Source of the DNA: an uncultured Bacteroidales bacterium
GTDB lineage: Bacteria; Bacteroidota; Bacteroidia; Bacteroidales; UBA932
DNA length: 9,518 bases
Reading direction: 5' to 3'
Assembly: GCA_946415795.1 (NCBI GenBank)
Contig: CAMKTW010000047.1
Location: 1 to 9,518 of the forward strand
The notes beneath the pieces are model-generated. The model did not search any database, was not told the DNA's origin, and saw only the letters and a program-made list of their open reading frames with translations. Positions 1-6,641 of this stretch are shown piece by piece. The position numbers were made by a program, and so were the translations under genes. The number at the start of each line of letters is the position of its first letter. Position 1 is the first letter of the stretch.

Positions 1-55
1 ATCGCCATCAGGCGATAGCGGAGCGCGTTTGGGCTGGTATGCAGAATAGCCAGCG

Positions 56-159
56 TGGAGCCTACCTTTCTGTCTATCAGTCTTTTATACAATATCGCTT
101 GCGCAACAATACGCAAGCGAAATGTTGTAATATGCTGATTTACAGATAGAAAGGCTCCA
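56..159. repeat. Long imperfect palindrome with nested hairpin
   Basis: The outer arms, 57-80 and 135-158, match as inverted repeats at 19 of 24 positions, including a perfect outer GGAGCCT/AGGCTCC; T56 and A159 add one more pair. Nested inside, 88-92 pairs with 125-129 (TACAA/TTGTA), and 95-103 pairs perfectly with 112-120 (TCGCTTGCG/CGCAAGCGA) around the 8-nt loop CAACAATA. The whole could fold into one rod-like hairpin of about 104 nt. No U-tract follows on either strand, so it does not look like an intrinsic terminator. It could be a structured RNA, a small non-autonomous mobile element or a recombination site. Function unknown. Confidence 0.6.
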
Positions 160-204
160 GGAAAGTATAGTTGCAAATCTATAGATATTGTACCACAGAC
201 AACG

Positions 205-481
205 CTTATGGCGGAGCGTAAGTCGGGCAGAACAATACCGACAGCATGAAGGGGGATGCGAGCGGCGCTAGCGAAGCCGACGGTGCGCCTGAACGAGGCG
301 CAACAGCCAAGCTGTAAGGCTGGGATGTTGTGACGAAGTGAAGCCAAAGCGTGCAGCGCACAAAAGCGCCGGCCATACGAGGGATGTCTGAGCGAAGCGA
401 GTCCCCGAGCATAGGCGTTTTTGAAGCGGAGTTCAGGAAGGCTGAGTGGCAGCGAGCAGACCCTTCATGCGAAGGCCTCTG
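205..481. repeat. Hairpin-dense block of unknown function
   Basis: A chain of short perfect or near-perfect stem-loops runs through this block. They are 205-210/217-222 (one G-T pair, loop GCGGAG), 263-266/276-279, 285-290/296-301 (six pairs, loop GAACG), 304-308/318-322 nested near 301-305/326-330, 351-354/358-361, 381-385/401-405, 422-425/432-435 (loop GCGGAG again), 441-444/450-453, and 462-465/472-475 inside 457-460/478-481. Two hairpins share the identical hexaloop GCGGAG, and related strings such as GCGAAG recur. This is not the pattern of a coding region or of a CRISPR array, since there are no equal-length direct repeats. A dispersed palindromic repeat family or a non-coding RNA fits best; which one is open. 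Confidence 0.5.
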
Positions 482-590
482 TCCGGATTGGTTATCGAAA
501 TAGCAATCGTTATCAACACTTTGAGTATGAACAAGGATTTTCCCTGCAACTCCTCGAAAGTGTAACTTTGCCGGCATAACAGCAAATGAA

Positions 591-623
591 AAACGGCCGG
601 ATGATAAAACCATCCAGCCGTTT
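591..623 (-). terminator. Intrinsic terminator of the tRNA-Pro unit
   Basis: Positions 591-603 and 611-623 form a 13-bp stem with a single G-T pair around a 7-nt loop. Read on the minus strand, the stem ends in five T residues. It starts only two bases past the 3' end of the tRNA, so the primary tRNA transcript would have almost no trailer before the hairpin. On the plus strand the stem is followed by TTTTG, so it may also act weakly in the other direction. Confidence 0.85.
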
Positions 624-625
624 TG

Positions 626-699
626 TCGGGAAGAGGTGACTCGAACACCCGACCTCTGCGTCCCGAACGCAGCGCGCTAGCCAACTGCGCCACTTCCCG
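626..699 (-). tRNA. tRNA-Pro, anticodon CGG
   Basis: The minus strand folds into a full 74-nt cloverleaf. The acceptor stem is CGGGAAG/CTTCCCG with A73, the D stem GCGC/GCGC, the anticodon stem CTGCG/CGCAG with loop TTCGGGA, the variable loop AGGTC, and the T stem GGGTG/CACCT (one G-T pair) with loop TTCGAGT. The anticodon at loop positions 34-36 is CGG, reading the proline codon CCG, and is followed by G37 as expected for bacterial tRNA-Pro. The CCA end is not encoded (CAA follows A73), so it must be added by the nucleotidyltransferase. The gene has its own promoter and terminator. It is on the same strand as the peptidase gene ending at 743. Confidence 0.95.
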
Positions 700-710
700 A
701 TTCGGAACCG

Positions 711-741
711 CAAATATACAAATGATTTTGATATTTACAAT
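711..741 (-). promoter_or_regulatory. Bacteroidota-type promoter for tRNA-Pro
   Basis: On the minus strand, ATTG (738-741) is followed after exactly 19 nt by TATATTTG (711-718). This fits the Bacteroidota primary sigma consensus of a -33 TTTG box, about 19 nt of spacing, and a -7 TAnnTTTG box. Transcription would start around 704-706, a few bases before the mature 5' end of the tRNA at 699. The promoter begins only two bases past the stop codon of the upstream peptidase gene. Confidence 0.8.
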
Positions 742-742
742 G

Positions 743-2032
743 CTACTTATACAGCCAGGCAGATATCAGGGCTTTGATTTCTGACTGGGTCGGTTCTTCA
801 AAGGTGGATATGCGCGCGCGATGGCTGCCGCCGGGCTGGATGAATATATGGTTGGTCTCTGAGTGCCTGTCGCCGGCGCGTACTGCGCTCCAGGGGTCAT
901 ATTCGCCGTAGATGAATATAATGTCGCACTTGTTGTGCTTAAGGAAGCAATCCATCTTTCTGGAGAGCCTGCGGCAGAACCTGATATCTCTTGCATCTGC
1001 AGGCAGGAAGATGCGGTGCAGATAGCCCTTGACACTCTTTATGGTTAGCAGATCCTTAAACGGTTCAATATCGTAACCATAATATCCGAGTTCCTTGGCC
1101 GCCATAATGTAGAAGGGGAGGTGCGGATTCTCTACCCGCCAGTAGTCAGGACCGCTGGTCTTGTCCAGGAATGCCAGATACTCCTCGTCCGTGGCATCTT
1201 TGCCGGGAATGTCTGATACTGGGTATCCCCACTGCCAGAAAGCGAAAGAGAATTCCAGAACGCTCATGTCAAACACTTCCTCCATCGGGATGCGGAAAGT
1301 GTATCCGTTGGCCTTGCAGAGAGAATCGAGTTTGGGTTGCAGGGTGGTGCGCCTGCAGAGGAATTCCTCCTGGAATCCCCTCACCGCTGCCCTGCTTGCC
1401 TCATCAGGGCCGTTGGCAGCTATGAACGGTTCGTGCCGGCCGTCCTCAACGCCGCGGCAGAACGGTCCCACGTACGACACCGTGAAATCTACATCGTCCG
1501 GATAGAAAGCACGGAAAATGACGCAGTTCTGGCCACCCTTGCTGATGCCGGTGGATATCCATTTGGATGGGTATATCGTTTTGAGCTCGCTGATTATGCG
1601 ATGCAGGTCGCGCGCTTCGTTTTCTGCCGTAAGGTACTTCCAATCAATTTCTTCCGGGGCGGAAGGGGCAAAAAACCTGTGCTCTACAACTACGTTGTTC
1701 AGGTTAAAGAGTCGCGAAATCTCGTCGCGGTAGCGCTCGCGGGTGGCATAATCGGCGTTATAACCCTCCGTTACAAATACAGTGGAGGAGTCGCGGCAGA
1801 TGTCGCCCACAAAGACCCGCTGCAGGAATGTCCCCTTGGATGGGTTCTTGTAACTGACTGGCTGCTCAAACCAGAGCAGATACTTGGCGTCGAACTGACC
1901 TTTGACCAGAACCTCTACTTTTCTGACGGAAGGGAGCGCTGCAAACTGGCTCTCGAGACTCTCTGCGAAGGCGCCCGTGGCACAGAATATGCTGGCAATC
2001 GCCAGCAGAATAGCTAAACTATACCTTTTCAT
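743..2032 (-). CDS. Secreted S37-family (PS-10-like) serine peptidase
   Basis: A 429-residue protein. Residues 1-23 form a signal peptide (KR start, hydrophobic core, cleavage after AFA), so it should be exported across the inner membrane. The mature part resembles peptidase family S37 (Streptomyces tripeptidyl aminopeptidase / PS-10, alpha/beta-hydrolase fold). The nucleophile elbow is TGISKGG with Ser164, followed by a YVGP segment as seen in the family. Candidate triad partners are Asp379 in YGEYDPWS and His404 in GGSHRARI. The family removes tripeptides from protein N termini or acts as a related exopeptidase; the actual substrate here is unknown. It is transcribed divergently from the porin cluster and toward tRNA-Pro. 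No terminator is visible between its stop (743-745) and the tRNA promoter. The family call is fairly sure, the specificity is not. Confidence 0.8.
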   Translation of the reverse strand: MKRYSLAILLAIASIFCATGAFAESLESQFAALPSVRKVEVLVKGQFDAKYLLWFEQPVSYKNPSKGTFLQRVFVGDICRDSSTVFVTEGYNADYATRERYRDEISRLFNLNNVVVEHRFFAPSAPEEIDWKYLTAENEARDLHRIISELKTIYPSKWISTGISKGGQNCVIFRAFYPDDVDFTVSYVGPFCRGVEDGRHEPFIAANGPDEASRAAVRGFQEEFLCRRTTLQPKLDSLCKANGYTFRIPMEEVFDMSVLEFSFAFWQWGYPVSDIPGKDATDEEYLAFLDKTSGPDYWRVENPHLPFYIMAAKELGYYGYDIEPFKDLLTIKSVKGYLHRIFLPADARDIRFCRRLSRKMDCFLKHNKCDIIFIYGEYDPWSAVRAGDRHSETNHIFIQPGGSHRARISTFEEPTQSEIKALISAWLYK

Positions 2033-2036
2033 AAGG

Positions 2037-2044
2037 CAAATATA
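2037..2044 (-). promoter_or_regulatory. Possible -7 box upstream of the S37 peptidase
   Basis: TATATTTG on the minus strand matches the Bacteroidota -7 consensus TAnnTTTG. It lies only four bases before the ATG, so the transcript would start at or very near the start codon and be leaderless or nearly so. No TTG is found at the expected -33 spacing, which weakens the call. Confidence 0.4.
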
Positions 2045-2055
2045 ACATATTTTGA

Positions 2056-2063
2056 TATCTTTG
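2056..2063 (+). promoter_or_regulatory. Possible -7 box of the porin–MurU cluster
   Basis: TATCTTTG matches TAnnTTTG and sits 23 bp before the GTG at 2087, giving a predicted start of transcription near 2070 and a short leader. No good -33 TTG is present. The box lies back to back with the minus-strand box at 2037-2044, so the two would be very closely spaced divergent promoters. It overlaps the more upstream in-frame GTG at 2063, which argues against that GTG as the translation start. Confidence 0.45.
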
Positions 2064-2086
2064 TGGGATATTATCCACTACTGCGC

Positions 2087-4360
2087 GTGAAGAAGACGCT
2101 ATTGATATTCCTTGTGCTTACGGTTGCGGTTTTTGCCGCTGCCGGGCGCAGGCCGCATTTCACCCGCAGCGAGCGTGCCGGCTATCCCATAATCTCAGAT
2201 ACAGTGGTTTACAAGGTTGATTCCACAGGTGCTGTGATGAAGGATATGACTGGTGAGCCGGTGATGGATACCACCGCAACCTGGCTGTTGCGGGAGTCGC
2301 TGGATACGCTGTCTCAGATTTTCTGGAGTATGGATACCGTCACGCTCCCTCTGTTGGATACCCTCATTATGGAATACGAGGACTCCATTGTAAATAACCT
2401 GCCGGGGGAGAGGGAGTTCCGCCAGTGGCGCAAAGACCAGCGCAAGGCATATCGCGACAGCGTGATTCAGAACACGCCCCGCATCCTGGAGTCCTTTGCC
2501 ATCCCGGATTCTCTCTATTACAAGCGTGTGCTGCGCTGGACCCACGACCAGGGTACCAACAAGATCCAGTTTGAAAAGATAGACACCTCATATAATTACC
2601 ATTATTTTGACCTGCCTATATTCAAGAACGACGCTGACGCCACCTACCTGGGTACCGCCGGCTCTGCAAGCTTGCCCACCAACTACTTCAACCGCAGGGA
2701 TTTTGACATCGCCCCTTTCTTCACGCCGTATATGGATTATTCATATACGCCGGAGACGATGCCTTTCTATAACACCAAGACCCCCTATACCGTGCTCTCT
2801 TACTGGGGCAATCCTTTTGGAGTGACAACAAATGAAGAGGATGACCTCAACCTGATGACCACCCAGAACATCACCCCGGAACTTAACGTTACGCTTGCTT
2901 ACCAGCGTTACGGCTCAAACGGTCAGCTTATTAACGAGAAAACCAACGACCGAACCTTCTCCATAGGGAGCAACTATATGGGCAAGAAGTATGAGATGCA
3001 CTTCGGTTATATGGGGCAGACGGTGGAGCGTAACGAGAACGGCGGTATTCAGGATCCGTTCTGGGTTTGCGATACCATTGTGGACTCAAAGTCTATCGAT
3101 GTCAATCTGTCCAACGCCAAGACCTCTTTGAAGCGACGTTCGCTCTTTCTGACCCAGTCGCTGGCAGTGCCGATGAATTTTTTCCGCAAGAATGCAGACT
3201 CGCTCGCGGTGGGACAGGGTACGGTAATCTATCTGGGGCACAGTCTAGAATGGTCCAGATACAACAAACTGTACACCGACGAGTTTTCCAGCTCAGATAA
3301 AGTGGGCAGGGCATTTTATCGCGACCAGTTCAACATCTTCAGCAACGCCAGCCACGACAGCCTTGCTGTCAGCCGTTTTGAGAACAAGCTGTTCGTCACG
3401 CTGCAGCCCTTCGGGCAAGATGCCATTGTATCTACTGTACACGGCGGCTTCGGGGCCCAGTCTCTCCGCCTGTACAGCTTCCATCCGAGTGACTTTATCA
3501 CTGGGATAAAACCCACCAGTTATTTCAATACCTACGTGTATGGCGGCGCCGATGGTAAATTCCGCAAGTATTTTGCGTGGGACGCCTCCGGCAAAATGAA
3601 TCTGACCGGTTATTATTCCGGCGATATGAATCTGCAGGGGAATGTCCGTTTTTCAATGTTCCCCATCCGCGACGGAATCCACCTCACAGGACATATCGAG
3701 ACGGCGGTAAAGACTCCCCATCCGTTCCAGAAGTCGGTTCTCTTCAACCACCATCAATGGGATTTGGATTTGAAGAAGACCACAGAGAGCCGCTTGACGG
3801 GAGAGTTGAGCATTCCACGACTGAACCTCAAGGCCTTCGTGGGTTATGCACTCCTTACAAATATGCTCTATTACGATCAGACTGCAACCATTGCTCAGGC
3901 GGAATCGCCGGTACACGTGCTTACCGCATACGTTACGGAGAATATAAAGCTGGGGCCGGTCCATCTTGACAACCGGGTGCTCTATCAGGTGAGTAGCGAT
4001 AACGGCGTGCTGCCGCTCCCCAGACTGACTCTTAACTTGCGCTATTATGTGCAGTTCAATGTGGTCAAGAATGTAATGACTATGCAGATTGGAGCCAACG
4101 GAATAATGTATTCCAAGTACTATCTGCAGGCCTATGAACCAGACCTCGGTGTTTTCTACAACCAGAACGAGAGGGAGTGGGGCAACAGCCCGTATGTGGA
4201 CGCATTCGTGAATATCCAGTGGAAGCGTGCGAGCCTCTTTGCAAAGTATTGCAACGTGCTTCACACCTTCACCAAAGGTGACTATTTCTCTGCATTCAAC
4301 TATATCAGACCTACCGATATGTTCAAGTTTGGTCTGTACTGGCCGTTCTATGTCAAATAA
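2087..4360 (+). CDS. Putative outer-membrane porin (PF14121-like)
   Basis: About 757 residues from a GTG start. This start puts a clean signal peptide at residues 1-19 (VKK, then a hydrophobic run ending AVFAAAG); the frame stays open to a GTG at 2063, but that codon overlaps the likely -7 box. Residues about 20-180 form a charged pre-barrel region. After it come landmarks of the Bacteroidota 'putative porin' family: YLGTAGSA (about 187-194), TPYTVLSYWGN (about 232-242) and ENGGI (about 317-321). The rest alternates aromatic and polar residues as in beta strands and ends with an aromatic-rich final strand (YWPFYV). It should form a beta-barrel in the outer membrane; its solute is unknown. It is the first gene of the cluster and overlaps the next gene by 11 bp, suggesting translational coupling. 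Confidence 0.8.
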   Translation: MKKTLLIFLVLTVAVFAAAGRRPHFTRSERAGYPIISDTVVYKVDSTGAVMKDMTGEPVMDTTATWLLRESLDTLSQIFWSMDTVTLPLLDTLIMEYEDSIVNNLPGEREFRQWRKDQRKAYRDSVIQNTPRILESFAIPDSLYYKRVLRWTHDQGTNKIQFEKIDTSYNYHYFDLPIFKNDADATYLGTAGSASLPTNYFNRRDFDIAPFFTPYMDYSYTPETMPFYNTKTPYTVLSYWGNPFGVTTNEEDDLNLMTTQNITPELNVTLAYQRYGSNGQLINEKTNDRTFSIGSNYMGKKYEMHFGYMGQTVERNENGGIQDPFWVCDTIVDSKSIDVNLSNAKTSLKRRSLFLTQSLAVPMNFFRKNADSLAVGQGTVIYLGHSLEWSRYNKLYTDEFSSSDKVGRAFYRDQFNIFSNASHDSLAVSRFENKLFVTLQPFGQDAIVSTVHGGFGAQSLRLYSFHPSDFITGIKPTSYFNTYVYGGADGKFRKYFAWDASGKMNLTGYYSGDMNLQGNVRFSMFPIRDGIHLTGHIETAVKTPHPFQKSVLFNHHQWDLDLKKTTESRLTGELSIPRLNLKAFVGYALLTNMLYYDQTATIAQAESPVHVLTAYVTENIKLGPVHLDNRVLYQVSSDNGVLPLPRLTLNLRYYVQFNVVKNVMTMQIGANGIMYSKYYLQAYEPDLGVFYNQNEREWGNSPYVDAFVNIQWKRASLFAKYCNVLHTFTKGDYFSAFNYIRPTDMFKFGLYWPFYVK

Positions 4361-5375
4361 CCGCGCACTGCATCTTTCAGGGTGTATTGTACTGGCCCTG
4401 ATATTGGCGGCACTGGCGGGGATGCAGCCCCAGGCTGTGGTGGCCGATACTTTCGACGACTACATCATCCACCGTGACTCCCTCAATTGTGTCATAGCGC
4501 TGAGCGGGCACCCTGGTGAAAAAGAGGAAAAGAGTGTAGGGCTGAACCGCGATATGCTCCAGTATTTTGGGGATTTCGCCAATGTTGATGTGGGGATAGT
4601 CCCTGGCAACAGCGACCTGACCTATCTGGACAGCCTAAAGGATGGCAAGGTGGACATAGTCGTGATGGCATATCCGCAGGAGAACATCGCAGAGAGAGAC
4701 TTTGAAAAAATCCTGGTGTCTAAACTTATAAGGAACAATATCCACTGGGCAGTGTCTTCAAGGGATCCCCATCTGCTGATGATGGTGAACATCTGGCTGG
4801 ACGATTTCAAGGGGAGCCGCCTTTACAAGCGTACCGTGGCCCGTCAGTACCGTACCTACAGCCGGCCCCGCATCAATCCTGAAACCGGGCAGGTCTCTCC
4901 GTTCGACGACCTTATAAAACAGTATTCCCAGAAGACCGGCATCGACTGGTTGCTGCTGGCATCGCTTATGTACCAGGAGAGCCAGTATTTCGTTGGCGCG
5001 GAGTATAAGGAGGCGAAAGGTCTGATGCAGGTAAACGATGTCACCGCCGCAAGATACGGCGTGAGCGACCTCTTCAGCCCGGAGGGCAACATCAAGGCGG
5101 GGAGCTATCATCTCCGCTACCTGATGAATATCTATCGTCAGGAGGGCCTGGATTCACTCAATGTCATCAAGTTCGCCCTGGCTGCGTACAATGCCGGCGA
5201 CGGACGCATAGAGCAGTGCCGCAACCACGCCTTGAGCGAGGGGAAGAATCCCAACGACTGGGAGGAGGTCGTCACCACCTTTGCCACCAACAATAAATTC
5301 ATAGGACGTACCACCACTGCCTATGTGCGTGATATAATCGCCAGGTGGGAGGATCTCCGCGAAACTGTCCGCTAA
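4350..5375 (+). CDS. MltF-like lytic transglycosylase
   Basis: A 341-residue exported protein. The start at 4350 gives a hydrophobic segment at residues 11-24 and a likely cleavage after AVVA (residue 32). Residues about 45-150 resemble a solute-binding-protein type 3 domain (VDIVVMAYP, then IHWAVSSRDP). This part is only about half the usual 220 residues, so it looks shortened. Residues about 185-335 form the lysozyme-like SLT domain, with MYQES (catalytic Glu210), GLMQV (224-228) and AAYNAG (279-284 or so). The domain order fits MltF, which cleaves the MurNAc-GlcNAc bond of peptidoglycan and leaves 1,6-anhydro-MurNAc ends. No convincing lipobox is seen; Cys12 lies at the start of the hydrophobic segment. 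The gene overlaps the porin gene by 11 bp and ends 2 bp before the permease gene. Confidence 0.85.
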   Translation: MSNNRALHLSGCIVLALILAALAGMQPQAVVADTFDDYIIHRDSLNCVIALSGHPGEKEEKSVGLNRDMLQYFGDFANVDVGIVPGNSDLTYLDSLKDGKVDIVVMAYPQENIAERDFEKILVSKLIRNNIHWAVSSRDPHLLMMVNIWLDDFKGSRLYKRTVARQYRTYSRPRINPETGQVSPFDDLIKQYSQKTGIDWLLLASLMYQESQYFVGAEYKEAKGLMQVNDVTAARYGVSDLFSPEGNIKAGSYHLRYLMNIYRQEGLDSLNVIKFALAAYNAGDGRIEQCRNHALSEGKNPNDWEEVVTTFATNNKFIGRTTTAYVRDIIARWEDLRETVR

Positions 5376-5377
5376 GT

Positions 5378-6628
5378 ATGAATGTATTCAGGTTCATAGG
5401 CCGCAAGATCCGCAGCGGGGCGGGGCAGGAGTCGCGTAACGACCGGATGGGATCTGTGAGCTCCACCATAGGGCTGGTATCGGTGGCGCTCAGCATTATG
5501 GTCATCATCATCGCCGTCTGTGTGGTGCTGGGATTCAAAAGGGAGATACGCTCCAAGACATCGGCATATATGGGCTCCCTGGCTTTGGTAGCCCCCGGCC
5601 AGACCCCGATGAACGACAAGTATCCCTTCAATGATTCCATATCTTTCCTGGGCAGGCTGGATTCTGTCCCGGGTGTCGATTACCACCAGAGGGTGGCCTA
5701 TTGTTCCGGGATGCTGAAGACAGCCGACAATATTTTCGGAGCCCATTTCAAGGGGGTCGATTCTCTCTATAACTTCTCTTTCTTTGGCGATAATCTAACC
5801 GGAGGGGAACTGCCGTCGTTCAGTGGCCGCATATCGTCTTCAATCCTGCTTGCAGAGAGGCTCGCCCGCCAGATGGGCTACGGGGTGGGAGATGAGGTGA
5901 CCGCATATTTCATAGGGGATGATGTGAAGGTGCGCAAGTTCCAGATTGCCGGCCTGTTTGACGCTCAGCTGGAGAATCTGGACAACTCTATGGTAATCTG
6001 CGATATCCGCCAGGTACAGAGGCTCAACGGCTGGGATAGCGATGAAGTGTCTTCAATAGAGATTATGCTCAAGAATTCCGCCGACATAGACCATAAACAG
6101 GATCAGATAGGCAACATAGTTTATGATTATAGCCTTGAAGATGACCCGGCGCTGTTCGTGACAAGTGTCAGGCAACTGTTCCCGAATCTTTTTGACTGGC
6201 TCAGCCTGCTGGATTTCAATGTAGTGGCGATACTTCTGCTGATGATTGTGGTGGCTGGTTTCAATATGATTTCTGCACTGCTGATAATCCTGTTCCGGAA
6301 TATCTCCTCCATAGGGCTGCTCAAGGCGTTGGGGATGACATCCTCCGGGGTGGGCAAGGTGTTCAGGTATATCGCCCTCAACATTGTGGGCAAGGGTCTG
6401 GCGATAGGAACGGCCGTCGCATTGGCGTTATGTGCTGTGCAGAAGTACTTCAAGGTTATATCCCTGGATCCGGAGAATTACTTTGTAAAGTATGTTCCCA
6501 TAGAATTTGACTTTGGATATATACTGCTGGCCAATGTGCTGGCCCTGGTGCTGATTATGCTGATTCTCTCGCTCACTTCGCGGTTCATAGCAAACGTCAG
6601 CCCGGACAAGACAATGCGTGCGGCATAA
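5378..6628 (+). CDS. FtsX/LolC/LolE-type ABC transporter permease
   Basis: A 416-residue inner-membrane protein with the MacB/FtsX-family layout. One membrane helix near residues 30-52 is followed by a large periplasmic domain (about 55-275). Three more helices follow near 281-306, 331-355 and 380-402. The coupling-helix motif SIGLLKALGM (311-320) between helices 2 and 3 is typical of LolC/LolE and related permeases, which extract lipoproteins from the inner membrane together with an ATPase such as LolD. No ATPase gene is in the window, so a partner must be encoded elsewhere. I chose the ATG at 5378, 2 bp past the transglycosylase stop, over an in-frame upstream start at 5345, because it begins with the MNVFRFIGRK stretch normal for the family. 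Lipoprotein release is the likely role; another substrate is possible. Confidence 0.8.
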   Translation: MNVFRFIGRKIRSGAGQESRNDRMGSVSSTIGLVSVALSIMVIIIAVCVVLGFKREIRSKTSAYMGSLALVAPGQTPMNDKYPFNDSISFLGRLDSVPGVDYHQRVAYCSGMLKTADNIFGAHFKGVDSLYNFSFFGDNLTGGELPSFSGRISSSILLAERLARQMGYGVGDEVTAYFIGDDVKVRKFQIAGLFDAQLENLDNSMVICDIRQVQRLNGWDSDEVSSIEIMLKNSADIDHKQDQIGNIVYDYSLEDDPALFVTSVRQLFPNLFDWLSLLDFNVVAILLLMIVVAGFNMISALLIILFRNISSIGLLKALGMTSSGVGKVFRYIALNIVGKGLAIGTAVALALCAVQKYFKVISLDPENYFVKYVPIEFDFGYILLANVLALVLIMLILSLTSRFIANVSPDKTMRAA

Positions 6629-6641
6629 ACGTGGATGTGTA

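Larger units (their letters stand above)
1..580. other. Gene-free, inverted-repeat-rich region
   Basis: I see no supportable protein gene in this stretch. The open frames on either strand are short, run through strong hairpins and match no family I recognise. Two simple stem-loops sit at the left edge. Positions 1-6 pair with 11-16 (six perfect pairs, loop ATCA), and 33-37 pair with 50-54 (five perfect pairs). The larger palindrome at 56-159 and the hairpin block at 205-481 are listed separately. Between about 482 and 580 there is only a weak long-range pairing (516-522 with 557-563, seven pairs around a 34-nt loop). The density of palindromes next to a tRNA gene suggests either an interspersed repeat or a structured RNA, but nothing in the sequence decides between them. 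Confidence 0.6.

Noticed and set aside
3..152. Plus-strand frame open from the window edge to a TAG
   Set aside because: It could be the tail of a gene to the left, but it runs through the nested palindrome, has no known motif and only 49 codons are visible.
205..481. CRISPR array
   Set aside because: The palindromic units differ in sequence and spacing, and there are no identical direct repeats of 25-40 bp with regular spacers.
206..613. Open frame of 135 codons on the minus strand
   Set aside because: It starts inside the tRNA terminator hairpin, runs through the hairpin-dense block, and matches no family I recognise. Its length is easily explained by the repeated GC-rich hairpins.
1337..2017. 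226-codon plus-strand frame
   Set aside because: It lies fully antisense to the S37 peptidase, which has a signal peptide and catalytic motifs. The antisense product has none.
2063..2065. Upstream GTG as porin start
   Set aside because: It overlaps the likely -7 box TATCTTTG and would add eight residues before the signal peptide. The GTG at 2087 gives a normal KK-hydrophobic signal.
3653..4264. 203-codon minus-strand frame
   Set aside because: It is antisense to the C-terminal barrel of the porin, with no recognisable domain or upstream signal.
4383..4385. Lipobox cysteine (Cys12) in the MltF-like protein
   Set aside because: The Cys precedes rather than follows the hydrophobic core, so it cannot be a standard lipoprotein site. 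A signal peptidase I site after AVVA fits better.
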